DNA from: Oscillospiraceae bacterium
GTDB lineage: Bacteria > Bacillota > Clostridia > Oscillospirales > WRJC01
Reading direction: 5' to 3'
Assembly (NCBI GenBank): GCA_009783265.1
Contig: WRHM01000001.1
Span: 62,001-126,000 of the forward strand
DNA: 64,000 bases
Under the pieces are notes generated by a model, which had not been told where the DNA came from, made no database searches, and saw only the letters and a list, made by a program, of their open reading frames with translations. Within the stretch, counting starts at the first letter, position 1, and every line of letters starts with the position of its first letter. The translations under genes and the position numbers were made by a program. This document shows positions 8,601-18,397 of this stretch, piece after piece.

Positions 8601-9491
8601 ATGAATCCAATAATAAATATAAACAATCTCTCGGCGGAAGACGCCGCCGCTATTCTTGAACTGTCCCCGATACTTGATATTGCCTTTGTAAAGGCAATCG
8701 GATCAAGCGACAGAAAATTCTACGTTGAAACCACTCAGGGTGAAAAGCGCATGCTTGTCGTTTTTAAGAATGAACCCGACTGGTTAGAAGGCGGCGGTTT
8801 TCGCATATATGATTATATCGCCGCGGCAGGTATAAACACGATGAGGGGAGTCAGTAAGGGGACATTCGGTGACGGAACATTATCGTATGAATTATATACA
8901 TGGCTTGACGGAGAAAATTTATTTAACGCATTGCCGCGCATGAGCCATGCCGAACAATTTGCGACGGGTAAAAAAGCCGGCGCGTTTCTGCGAAAGCTGC
9001 ACACCCTGCCTCCATTGTGGGAACCCGAATCTTGGGAAATATGCTACTGGCGCAAAGTAAAAGAGACAATACAATTCTACAACGATAAATCTGACAACCC
9101 CCAAGGCGTTGATTTATTAGTGTGGTATTTGCAGGATAACCGGGAATTGCTCAATAACCGTCCGCAAACTTTCACCCACGGAGACTGGACTACAGATAAT
9201 AGTATGTTATCTCCCAATGGTGAAATCGGATTAATAGATATTGGCAGTATCTGCAACGACCCCTGGAGTGATTTTTGGCAAATATGCGGGGACTCGTATG
9301 CGTATTTCTTTACGGGTCATGTAAAAGGCTATTTTGAGGGTGAGCCGCCGCCGGAATTTTTTCCGCTGTTAGCTTATTATATAGCCGAAGGAACATTAGC
9401 ATGGTGGCCTAAAGATGCCCAATGCGTAGTTGACTGGTTTGACGATATGCGGAACCCCATGCCGAATTGGTATCTTTCGCAAATAGAATAG
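8601..9491 (+). CDS. aminoglycoside phosphotransferase (APH) family protein
   Basis: A 296-residue protein of the APH/choline-kinase fold. The Brenner-type catalytic motif is THGDWTTDN (residues ~194-202), followed by the metal-binding LIDIG (~212-216). These transfer phosphate from ATP to a hydroxyl on a small molecule or antibiotic. The start is preceded by CGGAGG. It follows the ribosomal-protection gene and the HipA-like kinase on the same strand, which hints at a resistance or stress cluster. Drug specificity cannot be predicted. Confidence 0.8.
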   Translation: MNPIININNLSAEDAAAILELSPILDIAFVKAIGSSDRKFYVETTQGEKRMLVVFKNEPDWLEGGGFRIYDYIAAAGINTMRGVSKGTFGDGTLSYELYTWLDGENLFNALPRMSHAEQFATGKKAGAFLRKLHTLPPLWEPESWEICYWRKVKETIQFYNDKSDNPQGVDLLVWYLQDNRELLNNRPQTFTHGDWTTDNSMLSPNGEIGLIDIGSICNDPWSDFWQICGDSYAYFFTGHVKGYFEGEPPPEFFPLLAYYIAEGTLAWWPKDAQCVVDWFDDMRNPMPNWYLSQIE

Positions 9492-9614
9492 CCCGTTTTA
9501 TTGTTCTGCATAAATTCCAAATTTATATATTATTATTAAATTTTTCATTATATCGCATATTTTATTTTGTATAATATTTAATAAAAATAAAGATTACATA
9601 GAGGAGAAAATTTT

Positions 9615-10184
9615 ATGAATGAAAAAACAAGATGTTTTGGAGATACCCAAATATACGCAGATTATCACGACAAAGAATGGGGACGGCCCGTACACGGCGA
9701 CGGCAAGCTGTTTGAAATGCTGATTTTAGAAGGTATGCAGGCAGGACTCTCATGGAGTACCGTGCTGAATAAGAGAAAAGCGTTCAGGGAAGCTTTTGAT
9801 AAGTTTGACCCTGAAAAAATAGCGCGTTACGGCGACGCGAAAATAGAGGAACTCATGTCAAACGAGGGAATAATACGGAATCGGTTAAAAATCAACGCGG
9901 CTGTAACCAACGCTAAGTTATTTTTGGAGATTGCGAAAACGCACGGGAGCTTCGACAAGTTTATCTGGGCATACGTGAATTATACTCCTGTCGTCGGTCA
10001 TTGGAAAAATTTTAGTGAAATGCCCGCGACTACCGGAATTTCCGATAAAATAAGCAAGGATCTGAAAAAAATAGGCTTCAAATTCGTGGGTTCGACTATA
10101 ATTTATTCGTTCATGCAGGCAACAGGCATGGTTAATGACCATATTACGGATTGTTTTGTTTATCAGGAATTATTAAACAACTAG
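9615..10184 (+). CDS. tag: DNA-3-methyladenine glycosylase I
   Basis: A 189-residue base-excision-repair enzyme that removes 3-methyladenine. The N-terminal RCFGDTQIYADYHDKEWG and the Cys/His pair near the C-terminus (DHITDCF) supply the family's structural zinc ligands. The EGMQAGLSWSTVL and INAAVTNAK regions are conserved. Length equals the usual Tag protein. AGAGGAG lies upstream of the ATG. The gene appears to have its own transcript after a 120-nt AT-rich gap. Confidence 0.95.
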   Translation: MNEKTRCFGDTQIYADYHDKEWGRPVHGDGKLFEMLILEGMQAGLSWSTVLNKRKAFREAFDKFDPEKIARYGDAKIEELMSNEGIIRNRLKINAAVTNAKLFLEIAKTHGSFDKFIWAYVNYTPVVGHWKNFSEMPATTGISDKISKDLKKIGFKFVGSTIIYSFMQATGMVNDHITDCFVYQELLNN

Positions 10185-10254
10185 GCGAAAATATTGTGTA
10201 ACTACTGGAAAAATTAATCTTAGTATTATTTTTGATTAAGGAGAATATAAAATT

Positions 10255-10758
10255 ATGTATCATGCAGACCGGGAAATCCGCGATAGAGAAATCATCAAGG
10301 CTATTTTGGATATGTGCGACGTTATTAACATAGGCTTTTTTGACGACGAATATCCGTATGTGCTGCCTGTAAATTTCGGATATGAATATGAAGAAAATCT
10401 TGTTTTCTATATGCACCATGCAATAGAAGGCTACAAAAACAAACTTATCGAAACTAATCCTAAAGTGTGCGTAACCACGCATAAATTTATAGATCATATA
10501 TACAACGACTATGATAATTCAGGGCATGATTACCGTTCCGTGATGGCATTCGGGGAGATAGAATTTATATCACATGAAAGCGGCGATTACAAAAAAGCAT
10601 GGGAAATATTGTGCAAATGCAACGGGCGTACAGTCCCCGCCGCAGTATTTTCACCTGATTTCAAAGTTTTAATGAGTAAAATCGTATGCCGCTCGGAGAA
10701 TGTTATAGGAAAAGCGCAGCGTCATATATCTTCGGTTGACGAAGTACCGTTTAAATAA
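10255..10758 (+). CDS. pyridoxamine 5'-phosphate oxidase-like flavoprotein (NimA-like)
   Basis: A 167-residue split-barrel flavin-binding protein. The order DREIRDREIIKAIL, then GFFDDEYPYVLPVNFGYEY, then HHAIEGYKNKLI is typical of NimA-like FMN proteins; some relatives reduce 5-nitroimidazoles. Preceded by TAAGGAG. It follows tag with a 70-nt gap and could share a transcript. The enzymatic reaction is unknown. Confidence 0.8.
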   Translation: MYHADREIRDREIIKAILDMCDVINIGFFDDEYPYVLPVNFGYEYEENLVFYMHHAIEGYKNKLIETNPKVCVTTHKFIDHIYNDYDNSGHDYRSVMAFGEIEFISHESGDYKKAWEILCKCNGRTVPAAVFSPDFKVLMSKIVCRSENVIGKAQRHISSVDEVPFK

Positions 10759-10794
10759 AAATAAACTGTCAGCAATCAGTCGGGAAAACGTGAT

Positions 10795-12804
10795 TTATTC
10801 TTTCTTATGCACCCATACCCCGCCACTCTTCATCAACGGAACAATGCTCCCCGCGATTACCCGGTCTTTATCCTTTTCAGATTCGGGAATCTCAGCATAG
10901 GGAATAAGAAACGGGTTTGATTTATTCTCATTGTCTTTTTTCTGCCCATATACCCAACCGGCTGCTTTTTTGCTTTGTGCCCAAACATCATGAATGCGAC
11001 AGGCAAGAATTTCAATTTGTTCATCGCTCAACTGTTCGACGCGTGTTTTAACGTCGTCCGATGTGCTAACTAATAACCCAAGAAACTCAATATGCTGAAT
11101 AAATCTTTTCGCCTGTTCCCGATTGGACTGTTTGATTTCTTCGGTCAAATCTTCCCATGGAATATCATACCGACTGCCGGGATTATTTTGGGAATATTCT
11201 TTATGAATAGCTTCTGCGATTGTTTCAATTTGCTGAGGCGATAGAGATACAGGCTGCAAATCAGTATTTTCAGCAGAATGAATATTGTTGTCCGGCTTAA
11301 AATAGAGAGTCCAGCTATTAAAATGCTTCTGACTTAATTCTGCGGGCGGTGCAACCATTTCCGGCAATTCCAAAGGCACAGGCTCAATAAAATCCAAGCC
11401 TTTGCTGACTAAAGCATAACGCCATTCTTTCTCTACATATAACGATTCTTTGGCGTAGCGTGACCAGAACAGATAAAAAACATCTGATAGATCAATTTCG
11501 TTATATAATTGCGATTCCCATTCGCCGGACCGCAGTGAAAGCACATCAAGAAAAATATTTATCCACGGCGCGGTATGCTGGATACCTTCCACTACATGCA
11601 AAACAGCTTCGCGGTCTTTGCTTGCATACGAAACGAAAGCTCTGTTTATGCGTTTTGTTTCAACGACAGGTTTAGGATTGGCTTTTTCCACATCAAGCGC
11701 AGTAGAGAGAGTGCAAATCAATACATTGTCGGCATATATCCTGCTTTTCAGCAAGATTTGTTCTTTTTCGCATGTTCGGGGGAGAAAAACCTGAAATATC
11801 GCTTTGCAAACAGTACCCTCCCAGCGAAATTCCTGACAGGCGTCCTCGATTTCAGCATCCGTACATTCGAGCAGGATTTTTAGCATTACAGATGTATCAA
11901 GGGTAAAATGACCGCTCCTTTTGGTTTGGGCTTTTCCCTCAAACTCCTCCGCTATAGTTCTTCGTACTTCGTCCTCAAACTTATTTGAAAAAGCATAAAC
12001 GTCTACCGGCGTGTATCTTCCCCTCATAAGAATTTTATGCGAAGCCATGAGAAAATTGGCGTATCCGATTTCTCCGCTATCGTGGTCGCGGTCGGAAGTT
12101 ATACGCGCATTTGCCGAAGCGTTCAAATCTTTCAACAGATTATCTATAGTCTGCCCGATTTCCCCGTCGCTGTAATCATAACCGATAGTTAAATACGCAG
12201 GGTCATAAGTATGCCGTGTAAATTCTGTGCCGTCTTTATTTTCTTTGCATATAATTATATTAATTCTGTCGTTGTTATATCTCCATAAACTCATTTCAAA
12301 CAAATTCAGATTATCCGAATTTGTTGTGACGGTGTATATAGCCTTAGCGCCGGAAAATGTCGGGGGAATACTTTTCAGTTGACCGGAACTTATAAGCACA
12401 AAACTTTTTGATTCGAAATATATTTTTTCTATATTTTCTTTTAGTTGTTCCTCATTTTTCTTTGAGCCGGAAATAGCGGCTAAAAAATCATCGGACTCCC
12501 TGAACTCAGAAACGAAACATTTTTTGCCGCGCTGTTCGGCGGCCCGGATGAAATCCTGCGCCAAACGAATATCTCCCGGCGCGTATGTTACATATATATC
12601 ATATACGCAATTTTTGCTTTTAGTATCAGGCATCGAAGAAATAAAAATAGCTAAATTTAAAAAAGCGGCGATAACAACAGCGACAATGATTATTTCAATT
12701 TTTAAAATAATATTAATACGCAAGAACATCGGCCCAATAAGTGCCGCAGCAAATAACATTAATCCAAACAATTTTTTTATTGTTTTCCACAATTTTTTCT
12801 TCAT
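10795..12804 (-). CDS. membrane-anchored TIR / RyR-domain protein
   Basis: A 669-residue multidomain protein. Two membrane segments lie at ~12-53. A degenerate TIR-like Rossmann domain (~66-225) starts at VYDIYVTYAPGD. A predicted beta-rich domain spans ~295-372. A clear TIR domain (~385-500) has AFVSYASKDRE, SGEWESQLYNEI and SLYVEKEW, with Glu460 at the position of the NADase glutamate. The C-terminus (~523-665) matches the RyR domain: IPWEDLTEEIKQSNREQA, GWVYGQKK and NPFLIPYAEIPE. Bacterial TIRs make or cleave NAD-derived signals, and RyR domains are proposed ligand-binding modules in conflict systems. No partner effector gene is adjacent. A role as a membrane sensor/effector in immunity is inference. 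Confidence 0.75.
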   Translation of the reverse strand: MKKKLWKTIKKLFGLMLFAAALIGPMFLRINIILKIEIIIVAVVIAAFLNLAIFISSMPDTKSKNCVYDIYVTYAPGDIRLAQDFIRAAEQRGKKCFVSEFRESDDFLAAISGSKKNEEQLKENIEKIYFESKSFVLISSGQLKSIPPTFSGAKAIYTVTTNSDNLNLFEMSLWRYNNDRINIIICKENKDGTEFTRHTYDPAYLTIGYDYSDGEIGQTIDNLLKDLNASANARITSDRDHDSGEIGYANFLMASHKILMRGRYTPVDVYAFSNKFEDEVRRTIAEEFEGKAQTKRSGHFTLDTSVMLKILLECTDAEIEDACQEFRWEGTVCKAIFQVFLPRTCEKEQILLKSRIYADNVLICTLSTALDVEKANPKPVVETKRINRAFVSYASKDREAVLHVVEGIQHTAPWINIFLDVLSLRSGEWESQLYNEIDLSDVFYLFWSRYAKESLYVEKEWRYALVSKGLDFIEPVPLELPEMVAPPAELSQKHFNSWTLYFKPDNNIHSAENTDLQPVSLSPQQIETIAEAIHKEYSQNNPGSRYDIPWEDLTEEIKQSNREQAKRFIQHIEFLGLLVSTSDDVKTRVEQLSDEQIEILACRIHDVWAQSKKAAGWVYGQKKDNENKSNPFLIPYAEIPESEKDKDRVIAGSIVPLMKSGGVWVHKKE

Positions 12805-12907
12805 AGTTTTAATAATCCCTCATAATTTTTTATAGATATATTTTTCCGCCGCTTTCGACGTTTATTATATTATAATTCTTTGAATCTGTCAATATTATAA
12901 ATCCCGT

Positions 12908-12936
12908 TTGCATTATAATAAAATTTATGTTAAAAT
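12908..12936 (+). promoter_or_regulatory. candidate promoter of the sulfatase gene
   Basis: TTGCAT (12908-12913), a 17-nt spacer, TAAAAT (12931-12936), about 75 nt before the sulfatase start. Confidence 0.5.
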
Positions 12937-13009
12937 AATAAAAACAAGTTGTACGACAATTATTCCCTGCACGCCCAAAATTAAAAATTAATTACAGGAG
13001 CAATAAAAT

Positions 13010-14497
13010 ATGCCGAAAAAAATTATTGTTATAATGACAGACACGCAACGTACAGATATGGTAAATTGCTATAAAAATACAGGATTAAAAACGCCGTGTA
13101 TAGATAATATAGCGGCGGGCGGTCTTAAATTTACAAACGCATATACGGCGCAGCCTGTCTGCGGCCCTGCGCGTTCAGCGATATTTACGGGACTATTCCC
13201 GCACTCAAACGGCGTGAGTACCAACAGCGTATCGCTTTATGATAATATGAAAACGATAGGTCAAAGGCTAAAAGATAACGGATTTCATACGGCATATATC
13301 GGCAAGTGGCATCTGGACGGCGGAGATTATTTCGGAGTTGGCAGGTGTCCGGACGGCTGGGACGAAAAATACTGGTATGATATGCGGAATTATCTTGAAG
13401 AGCTTTCAGATGACGACAGAAAAGATTCTCGCTCGGCGGTTAGAATGCACGAACGCAATGTAACCGAAGATTTTACGTTTGGGCACCGTTGCAGTAACAG
13501 GGCGATAGATTTTTTGAAAACCCACTGGCAGGAAGATTATTTATTAGTCGTTTCTTACGATGAGCCGCACGGGCCGAGCGTATGCCCTGAGCCGTATGCG
13601 TCAATGTATGAGGATTTTGAATTTCCGGTTTCGCCGAACGTATATGATTCACTCGACGATAAACCCTCACATCAGAAAGTATGGGCGGGAGGAGAGTTGA
13701 CTCAAAACCGGACGGGAATAAAAATAAAAGAAAAATATTTTTTCGGCTGTAATACATTTGTCGATTATGAAATAGGCAGGGTGTACGACGCTATCAATAA
13801 ATATGCCGACGACGCTCTTGTGATATATACGTCTGACCACGGGGATTTTCTGAAATCGCACCGTTTGAACGGAAAAGGTCCGGCTGCTTATGACGAAATA
13901 ACAAAAATCCCGTTTATTATCAGATGCAACGGGCTTACTGAATCCGGACAAATATATACCGGTCCTGTTTCGCATATTGATATAGTGCCGACGGTTCTTG
14001 ATTATTCAGGAGTTCCCGTACCAAAACTCTTACAGGGAAAATCTCTTATACCTGCCATGCGCGATGTTAATTATTGCGTAAACGACTATGTTTTCATAGA
14101 ATTCGAGCGTTATGAAATCGACCACGACGGATTCGGCGGGTATCAGCCGCTGAGAGCCGTATATGACGGACGGTATAAACTGACGGTTAATTTGCTTTCG
14201 GACGATGAATTGTACGATTTAACAAACGATCCCTATGAAATGAAAAATCTTATTTATGACGATAATTTAGAACAGACGAGAAATCATCTTCACGATGTTT
14301 TGCTGAATTGGCAGAATAATACCCGCGACCCGCTGAGAGGATATTATTGGGCAAACCGGGTATGGCGGAACGACGCCAAAAAACCTACATGGGAATATAC
14401 GGGAATGACGAGACAGCGGGAAAACGAAGAATATGAGCCCGTGCAGCTGGATTATGATACCGGCGTTGAGATGACTGAAGCTGTCAGGAAAAAATAA
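13010..14497 (+). CDS. type I sulfatase (arylsulfatase family)
   Basis: A 495-residue hydrolase of the alkaline-phosphatase superfamily. The formylglycine signature C-G-P-A-R occurs at ~52-56 (QPVCGPARSAIFTG); the Cys would be oxidised to formylglycine by an anaerobic or aerobic maturase not present here. Metal ligands come from the N-terminal MTDTQRTD and from YTSDHGDF. No signal peptide, so it is cytoplasmic. The ATG follows ACAGGAGC. It converges with the URO-D/Gfo/MBL operon, suggesting catabolism of a sulfated sugar or glycan. Confidence 0.9.
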   Translation: MPKKIIVIMTDTQRTDMVNCYKNTGLKTPCIDNIAAGGLKFTNAYTAQPVCGPARSAIFTGLFPHSNGVSTNSVSLYDNMKTIGQRLKDNGFHTAYIGKWHLDGGDYFGVGRCPDGWDEKYWYDMRNYLEELSDDDRKDSRSAVRMHERNVTEDFTFGHRCSNRAIDFLKTHWQEDYLLVVSYDEPHGPSVCPEPYASMYEDFEFPVSPNVYDSLDDKPSHQKVWAGGELTQNRTGIKIKEKYFFGCNTFVDYEIGRVYDAINKYADDALVIYTSDHGDFLKSHRLNGKGPAAYDEITKIPFIIRCNGLTESGQIYTGPVSHIDIVPTVLDYSGVPVPKLLQGKSLIPAMRDVNYCVNDYVFIEFERYEIDHDGFGGYQPLRAVYDGRYKLTVNLLSDDELYDLTNDPYEMKNLIYDDNLEQTRNHLHDVLLNWQNNTRDPLRGYYWANRVWRNDAKKPTWEYTGMTRQRENEEYEPVQLDYDTGVEMTEAVRKK

Positions 14498-14628
14498 ATG
14501 CGAATCTTGATAAATATTAACGCGAGTATAATCAAGCCTCCAAAGTTTCAGATTCTTTTAATATTCTTTCTATGTTGATTTATCAGTTTCCGGAACAACT
14601 ATAAACGATTTTATGCGGGATATTATTT

Positions 14629-16353
14629 TTAGGACTTGCAATTTACTATAAAACATGATTTCTGCCCTACATATATATCACTGATATAAACGCGTATTCC
14701 ATATATGCGTTTATTGTTGTTTGTATGCTTAGGGGGAACAATTTCGCATTTGATGTTTTCGGCGTAATCGCTTATCAAAAATTTCACGGTGTTATTTTCG
14801 TCCTGTTCATACGGGTATGCCATAACAAAATATTCGTCAATCGCGTAATTTATGTTATCCCATACTGACAGTTTTGACAGTATATTAATTCTTTCCGTCA
14901 GATTTTTTTCCATATAATCAAGCTGCCCGGGAGTGAAACTGAACGCGCGGAATTTATGCTGATTTATTATATAATCAGGCTTATATTTTTTTAATATATT
15001 AACACATCTGAAAAATCCTTCGCCCAGTGTCAGTAAATTCCGGTTATACGCGCAATAATCGTCTATTCCTCCCGGAGTGAACGCATCTCCCGCGAAAAAT
15101 ATTATTTCGCAGTTATTAATATTTTTTACCATCAATCCACCGTGATACAAGCTCTGCCCGGGAAACGCAAACGAAGTCAGCTCGAATTCCTGCCAGCGCC
15201 ACGAATATCCGTCGCAAAGCGGCGTTACGTCTACGCTTACGGGCGATATGCAGGGCAACCGGTACCCCATAGGATTTTTTAACACATCGGCCTGAACTTC
15301 ATCGGCATAAATCGGGCAGTCAAAATATTTTCTGAAATAATCGCAGCCGTCCACATGGTCGTCGTGATAATGCGTTATGTAAAGAGCGTCTACGCTTTTT
15401 ATTTCACCTTGTTTAATCATAGAAACCAACCTGTCAGTCACGTCTGTGCCGCCGCAGTCTATTGCTACTGCGTTTCCGTTTTTTGAACATAAAATATTGC
15501 ATTGATTCCCGATATATTTGACATATTCGGGAAAATCTTTTTCCTGAGCCTGATTCATTTTTGTTCCGGTATCAGCGTTCAAACATTCGGGATAAAGATT
15601 ATTCATCGACGAAATATCAGCGTAATTGCCGTAATATTCGTCTATATTTTTGTTAAACATATCAATATCGGCTTTAGGGTTATCAATTACTCCTCCCAGA
15701 TACGGAACCAAAACATCTGCATGAGATATAATATCAAGACTCTTTTTCCATCCGGGTATTCCCCCTAAATATCCGTGATAATCATTGTCAGTCCGGTTCA
15801 GCATATCTTTGGTAAGCCTATATAAATACGGTATTTTCCCGCCTTTATATAATAATCCCCCGCAAAAAATCACTTTTATGCTTTCGTTTTCGATTAGATA
15901 TGACATAGAATAATCAGTATCTCCCGGGGTCAGCAATGCCGTTATTTTTATATCCCCTATGATAATATCTTCATTATCCGTTATCTTATTTATATTATGC
16001 GCTCCGTATGGCAAAATATCGTCGTCAGGCCTTAATTTATATATATGCCACCGGTTTTGAGGATTATCCCACCATAATTCAGGCTGAGTCAGCAAACCAT
16101 AGAAATTTTCATTGATATATTTGACCGAACCGTCAAAATTTAAAATTCCAGCGTTTGCAGAGCGGCGGTAATCACAGCATAATATTGCCGTTACTTCCGG
16201 TAGACCCATACTGTTTATGACTTCGGGAATCAAACGATCGTCACAACCAATCAGTATCGTTCCGCTTTCGCTTATAATCCCTCCGGTTGTCATTCCTTTT
16301 TCGTTTCCGTCGTTTATTATAAATATCTTTTTTGTAAGAAATTTAACTTTCAT
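14629..16353 (-). CDS. tandem metallo-beta-lactamase-fold hydrolase
   Basis: A 574-residue protein. The C-terminal part carries a full MBL metal site: THYHDDHVDG near residues 325-335 (HxHxDH), GG..VKN.., and FAGDAF with its Asp. The N-terminal 250 residues look like a second, degenerate MBL unit (ALLTPGDTDYSMSYLI, VIFCGGLLYKGG) without the HxHxDH motif. It is the last gene of a three-gene operon, 44 nt after the Gfo/Idh/MocA gene. Substrate unknown; lactonase-like or esterase activity on a sugar acid would fit the context. Confidence 0.75.
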   Translation of the reverse strand: MKVKFLTKKIFIINDGNEKGMTTGGIISESGTILIGCDDRLIPEVINSMGLPEVTAILCCDYRRSANAGILNFDGSVKYINENFYGLLTQPELWWDNPQNRWHIYKLRPDDDILPYGAHNINKITDNEDIIIGDIKITALLTPGDTDYSMSYLIENESIKVIFCGGLLYKGGKIPYLYRLTKDMLNRTDNDYHGYLGGIPGWKKSLDIISHADVLVPYLGGVIDNPKADIDMFNKNIDEYYGNYADISSMNNLYPECLNADTGTKMNQAQEKDFPEYVKYIGNQCNILCSKNGNAVAIDCGGTDVTDRLVSMIKQGEIKSVDALYITHYHDDHVDGCDYFRKYFDCPIYADEVQADVLKNPMGYRLPCISPVSVDVTPLCDGYSWRWQEFELTSFAFPGQSLYHGGLMVKNINNCEIIFFAGDAFTPGGIDDYCAYNRNLLTLGEGFFRCVNILKKYKPDYIINQHKFRAFSFTPGQLDYMEKNLTERINILSKLSVWDNINYAIDEYFVMAYPYEQDENNTVKFLISDYAENIKCEIVPPKHTNNNKRIYGIRVYISDIYVGQKSCFIVNCKS

Positions 16354-16397
16354 AAATAATTATCACCTGTTTTTGTATAATATATATATATAATCAA

Positions 16398-17360
16398 TCA
16401 AAAGCCCACAAAGCTTTCGCGGTTTTTCAGCGCATGACATACCGCTACGCTCTGTATCGCCGTTTCCGCGCCGTTTCCCGGATTCATTCCATTTGCCAGA
16501 CATTCGTAAAAATGCTTATGCTCGTTATAGAACCCCTGTGATATATAATGCTCCTCATACGCACATATCTCCTCTTTAGAAATGAAAATATGTGACCCTG
16601 ACGCATTTTTGTACTCGATTCCGCCGCCGTTTCCTCCCATTGGAATCGAGGCCCGATATATACTTTCGCCCGTATGTATCTCGCAGCCCTCGGACAGTTC
16701 CCCTGTAGATACCAGTATCTCGGCTGTGGCATGAATCCCGTTCACAAATTCAAAAAATATATAGTAATTGGCCACGTTCTTGCCTAAATACGGCATCTCC
16801 TGATATTTTATTTCGACCCGCCTGAAATCATCTCCGGCTAAAAACTTAACTGTGTCAACCGCGTGAATTGCAGTCGTTTCGAAGTTATCGTCATGGCGTT
16901 TTATCCGGTGAAACTTATAGTTTATGTATTTTATCTCGCCGTAGCCGCTCTCCGCAATCATTTCTTTCAGCCGCAGATATACAGGAGCAAATCTCCGATT
17001 GAATGCCACCATGTTATTCTTGCCGCTTTTTTCAGATGCTTCTACTATCATTTTTGTCTCCTCAACAGTGTTCCCCGGCGGCTTTTCCAGCATGACCGGG
17101 CAATGCTTCAGTATGTCGCTTGCCACTTTTGCCGTTGCGTTTTCCGAGACAAGACATATAACTGCGTCAGGGTTTGTCTGCTCAAGCATTTCGTTGTAAT
17201 CAGCGAAATACAATGGCACGTTATATTTTTCGTGCATGTCTCTGGCATTTTCGGCGTTTATATCCGCGCATGAGACTATATTGACTTTCCCGTACTTAAG
17301 TATGCATGGCATGTGCGTGTAATTAGCCCAGTTTCCGCACCCTACTATCGATATTTTCAT
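16398..17360 (-). CDS. Gfo/Idh/MocA-family oxidoreductase
   Basis: A 320-residue NAD(P)-dependent sugar dehydrogenase-like protein. The Rossmann motif is ISIVGCGNWA at residues 3-12, and the family EKP motif is MLEKPPGNT near 91-99. The C-terminal half carries the GFO/IDH beta-sheet domain. It is the middle gene of the operon URO-D-like / Gfo / MBL, with gaps of 62 and 44 nt. Members oxidise sugars, inositols or sugar acids; the substrate is unknown. Confidence 0.88.
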   Translation of the reverse strand: MKISIVGCGNWANYTHMPCILKYGKVNIVSCADINAENARDMHEKYNVPLYFADYNEMLEQTNPDAVICLVSENATAKVASDILKHCPVMLEKPPGNTVEETKMIVEASEKSGKNNMVAFNRRFAPVYLRLKEMIAESGYGEIKYINYKFHRIKRHDDNFETTAIHAVDTVKFLAGDDFRRVEIKYQEMPYLGKNVANYYIFFEFVNGIHATAEILVSTGELSEGCEIHTGESIYRASIPMGGNGGGIEYKNASGSHIFISKEEICAYEEHYISQGFYNEHKHFYECLANGMNPGNGAETAIQSVAVCHALKNRESFVGF

Positions 17361-17422
17361 TCATTTCCCCCGTTTTGTTTTTTTATTAATTCTTATCTGA
17401 TTCATGTATATCACCATCTTTT

Positions 17423-18397
17423 TCACTTGTAATAATCAATAACTTTTTCAAATACTTCTATAATACGCTGAATATTTGCCAGCGGAATATCTTCCGATAT
17501 TTCAGCATATACGCTCAAACCTCCCTCAGGCATGGCAAGAGTATTCACGCAGTCCCATATATGACGCTCGATTTCGTCAGGCGTTGCGACGGGAAACAAC
17601 TGCCGGTCAAGATCAAGATGAAGGGCTATTTTGTTATATCTCTCACCTCTTGTTACTTCTTTCAATTTTTCGAGCCCGTTTGCCCTGAATTGCGCGTTGA
17701 TTACGTCCAAACCGTATCTGCGCAAGTCCGGGATTATCTCGTAGATACAGCCGTCGGTATGCATGAAAATCATTTTGTTCCGGTCTTTACACAGTGAAAA
17801 CAATTTTTCGTACCATACGCCGATTGTTTCTCTCCATACATCCGGGCCTGTGGGAAGCGATGTCTGCATTCCCAAATCATCGGCAAAGCTCACGAACAGA
17901 TTTCCTTTTTCATCAGCGTTTTTAACAGCGTTTTCGGTCTGTTTTTTCGCATACAAGAAAACTTTCTCCATAAGAACCTGATATATTTTATTTTTTTCAT
18001 ACAGATCTATCATGGCTTCTTCATATCCGCGAAGATACGTGTATCTGAGAAAAATCAAACCGTGTTCAAGCCCTATATTTTGTTCGGGTATGCTGATATT
18101 TAATGCATCTTCGAGAGTTTTTACAGGGTGATTTATACATATAGAATCATGCCCTTCTATAATATTGTTCCATTCGCAGCCCCAGTGGTCTAAATGTTTT
18201 CCGGGCTGATACGCCCACCAATCGTTTTTATAATCTTTGTACTCGCCTTTTTTATATTCCGGAAAAAATCTCGGATGTTCCAAAACTAATTTTTCCAAGT
18301 CGTCTCCGAACCGTTTCCATGTCGGATTGCACAGCCAGAAAGACACTGGGATTTCATTCGGATTTTGAAAAAGCCATGTTTTATGTAATTCTGTCAT
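17423..18397 (-). CDS. uroporphyrinogen decarboxylase (URO-D)-family protein
   Basis: A 324-residue URO-D-fold protein. ADDLGMQTSLPTGPDVWRE and MHTDGCIYEIIPDL are typical of the non-haem branch found beside sugar catabolism or methyl-transfer genes, rather than HemE. First gene of the minus-strand operon, with a GGAGGGAAT site before the ATG. The role is unclear: corrinoid-dependent methyl transfer (demethylating a methylated substrate) is possible, but no corrinoid protein gene is nearby. Confidence 0.75.
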   Translation of the reverse strand: MTELHKTWLFQNPNEIPVSFWLCNPTWKRFGDDLEKLVLEHPRFFPEYKKGEYKDYKNDWWAYQPGKHLDHWGCEWNNIIEGHDSICINHPVKTLEDALNISIPEQNIGLEHGLIFLRYTYLRGYEEAMIDLYEKNKIYQVLMEKVFLYAKKQTENAVKNADEKGNLFVSFADDLGMQTSLPTGPDVWRETIGVWYEKLFSLCKDRNKMIFMHTDGCIYEIIPDLRRYGLDVINAQFRANGLEKLKEVTRGERYNKIALHLDLDRQLFPVATPDEIERHIWDCVNTLAMPEGGLSVYAEISEDIPLANIQRIIEVFEKVIDYYK

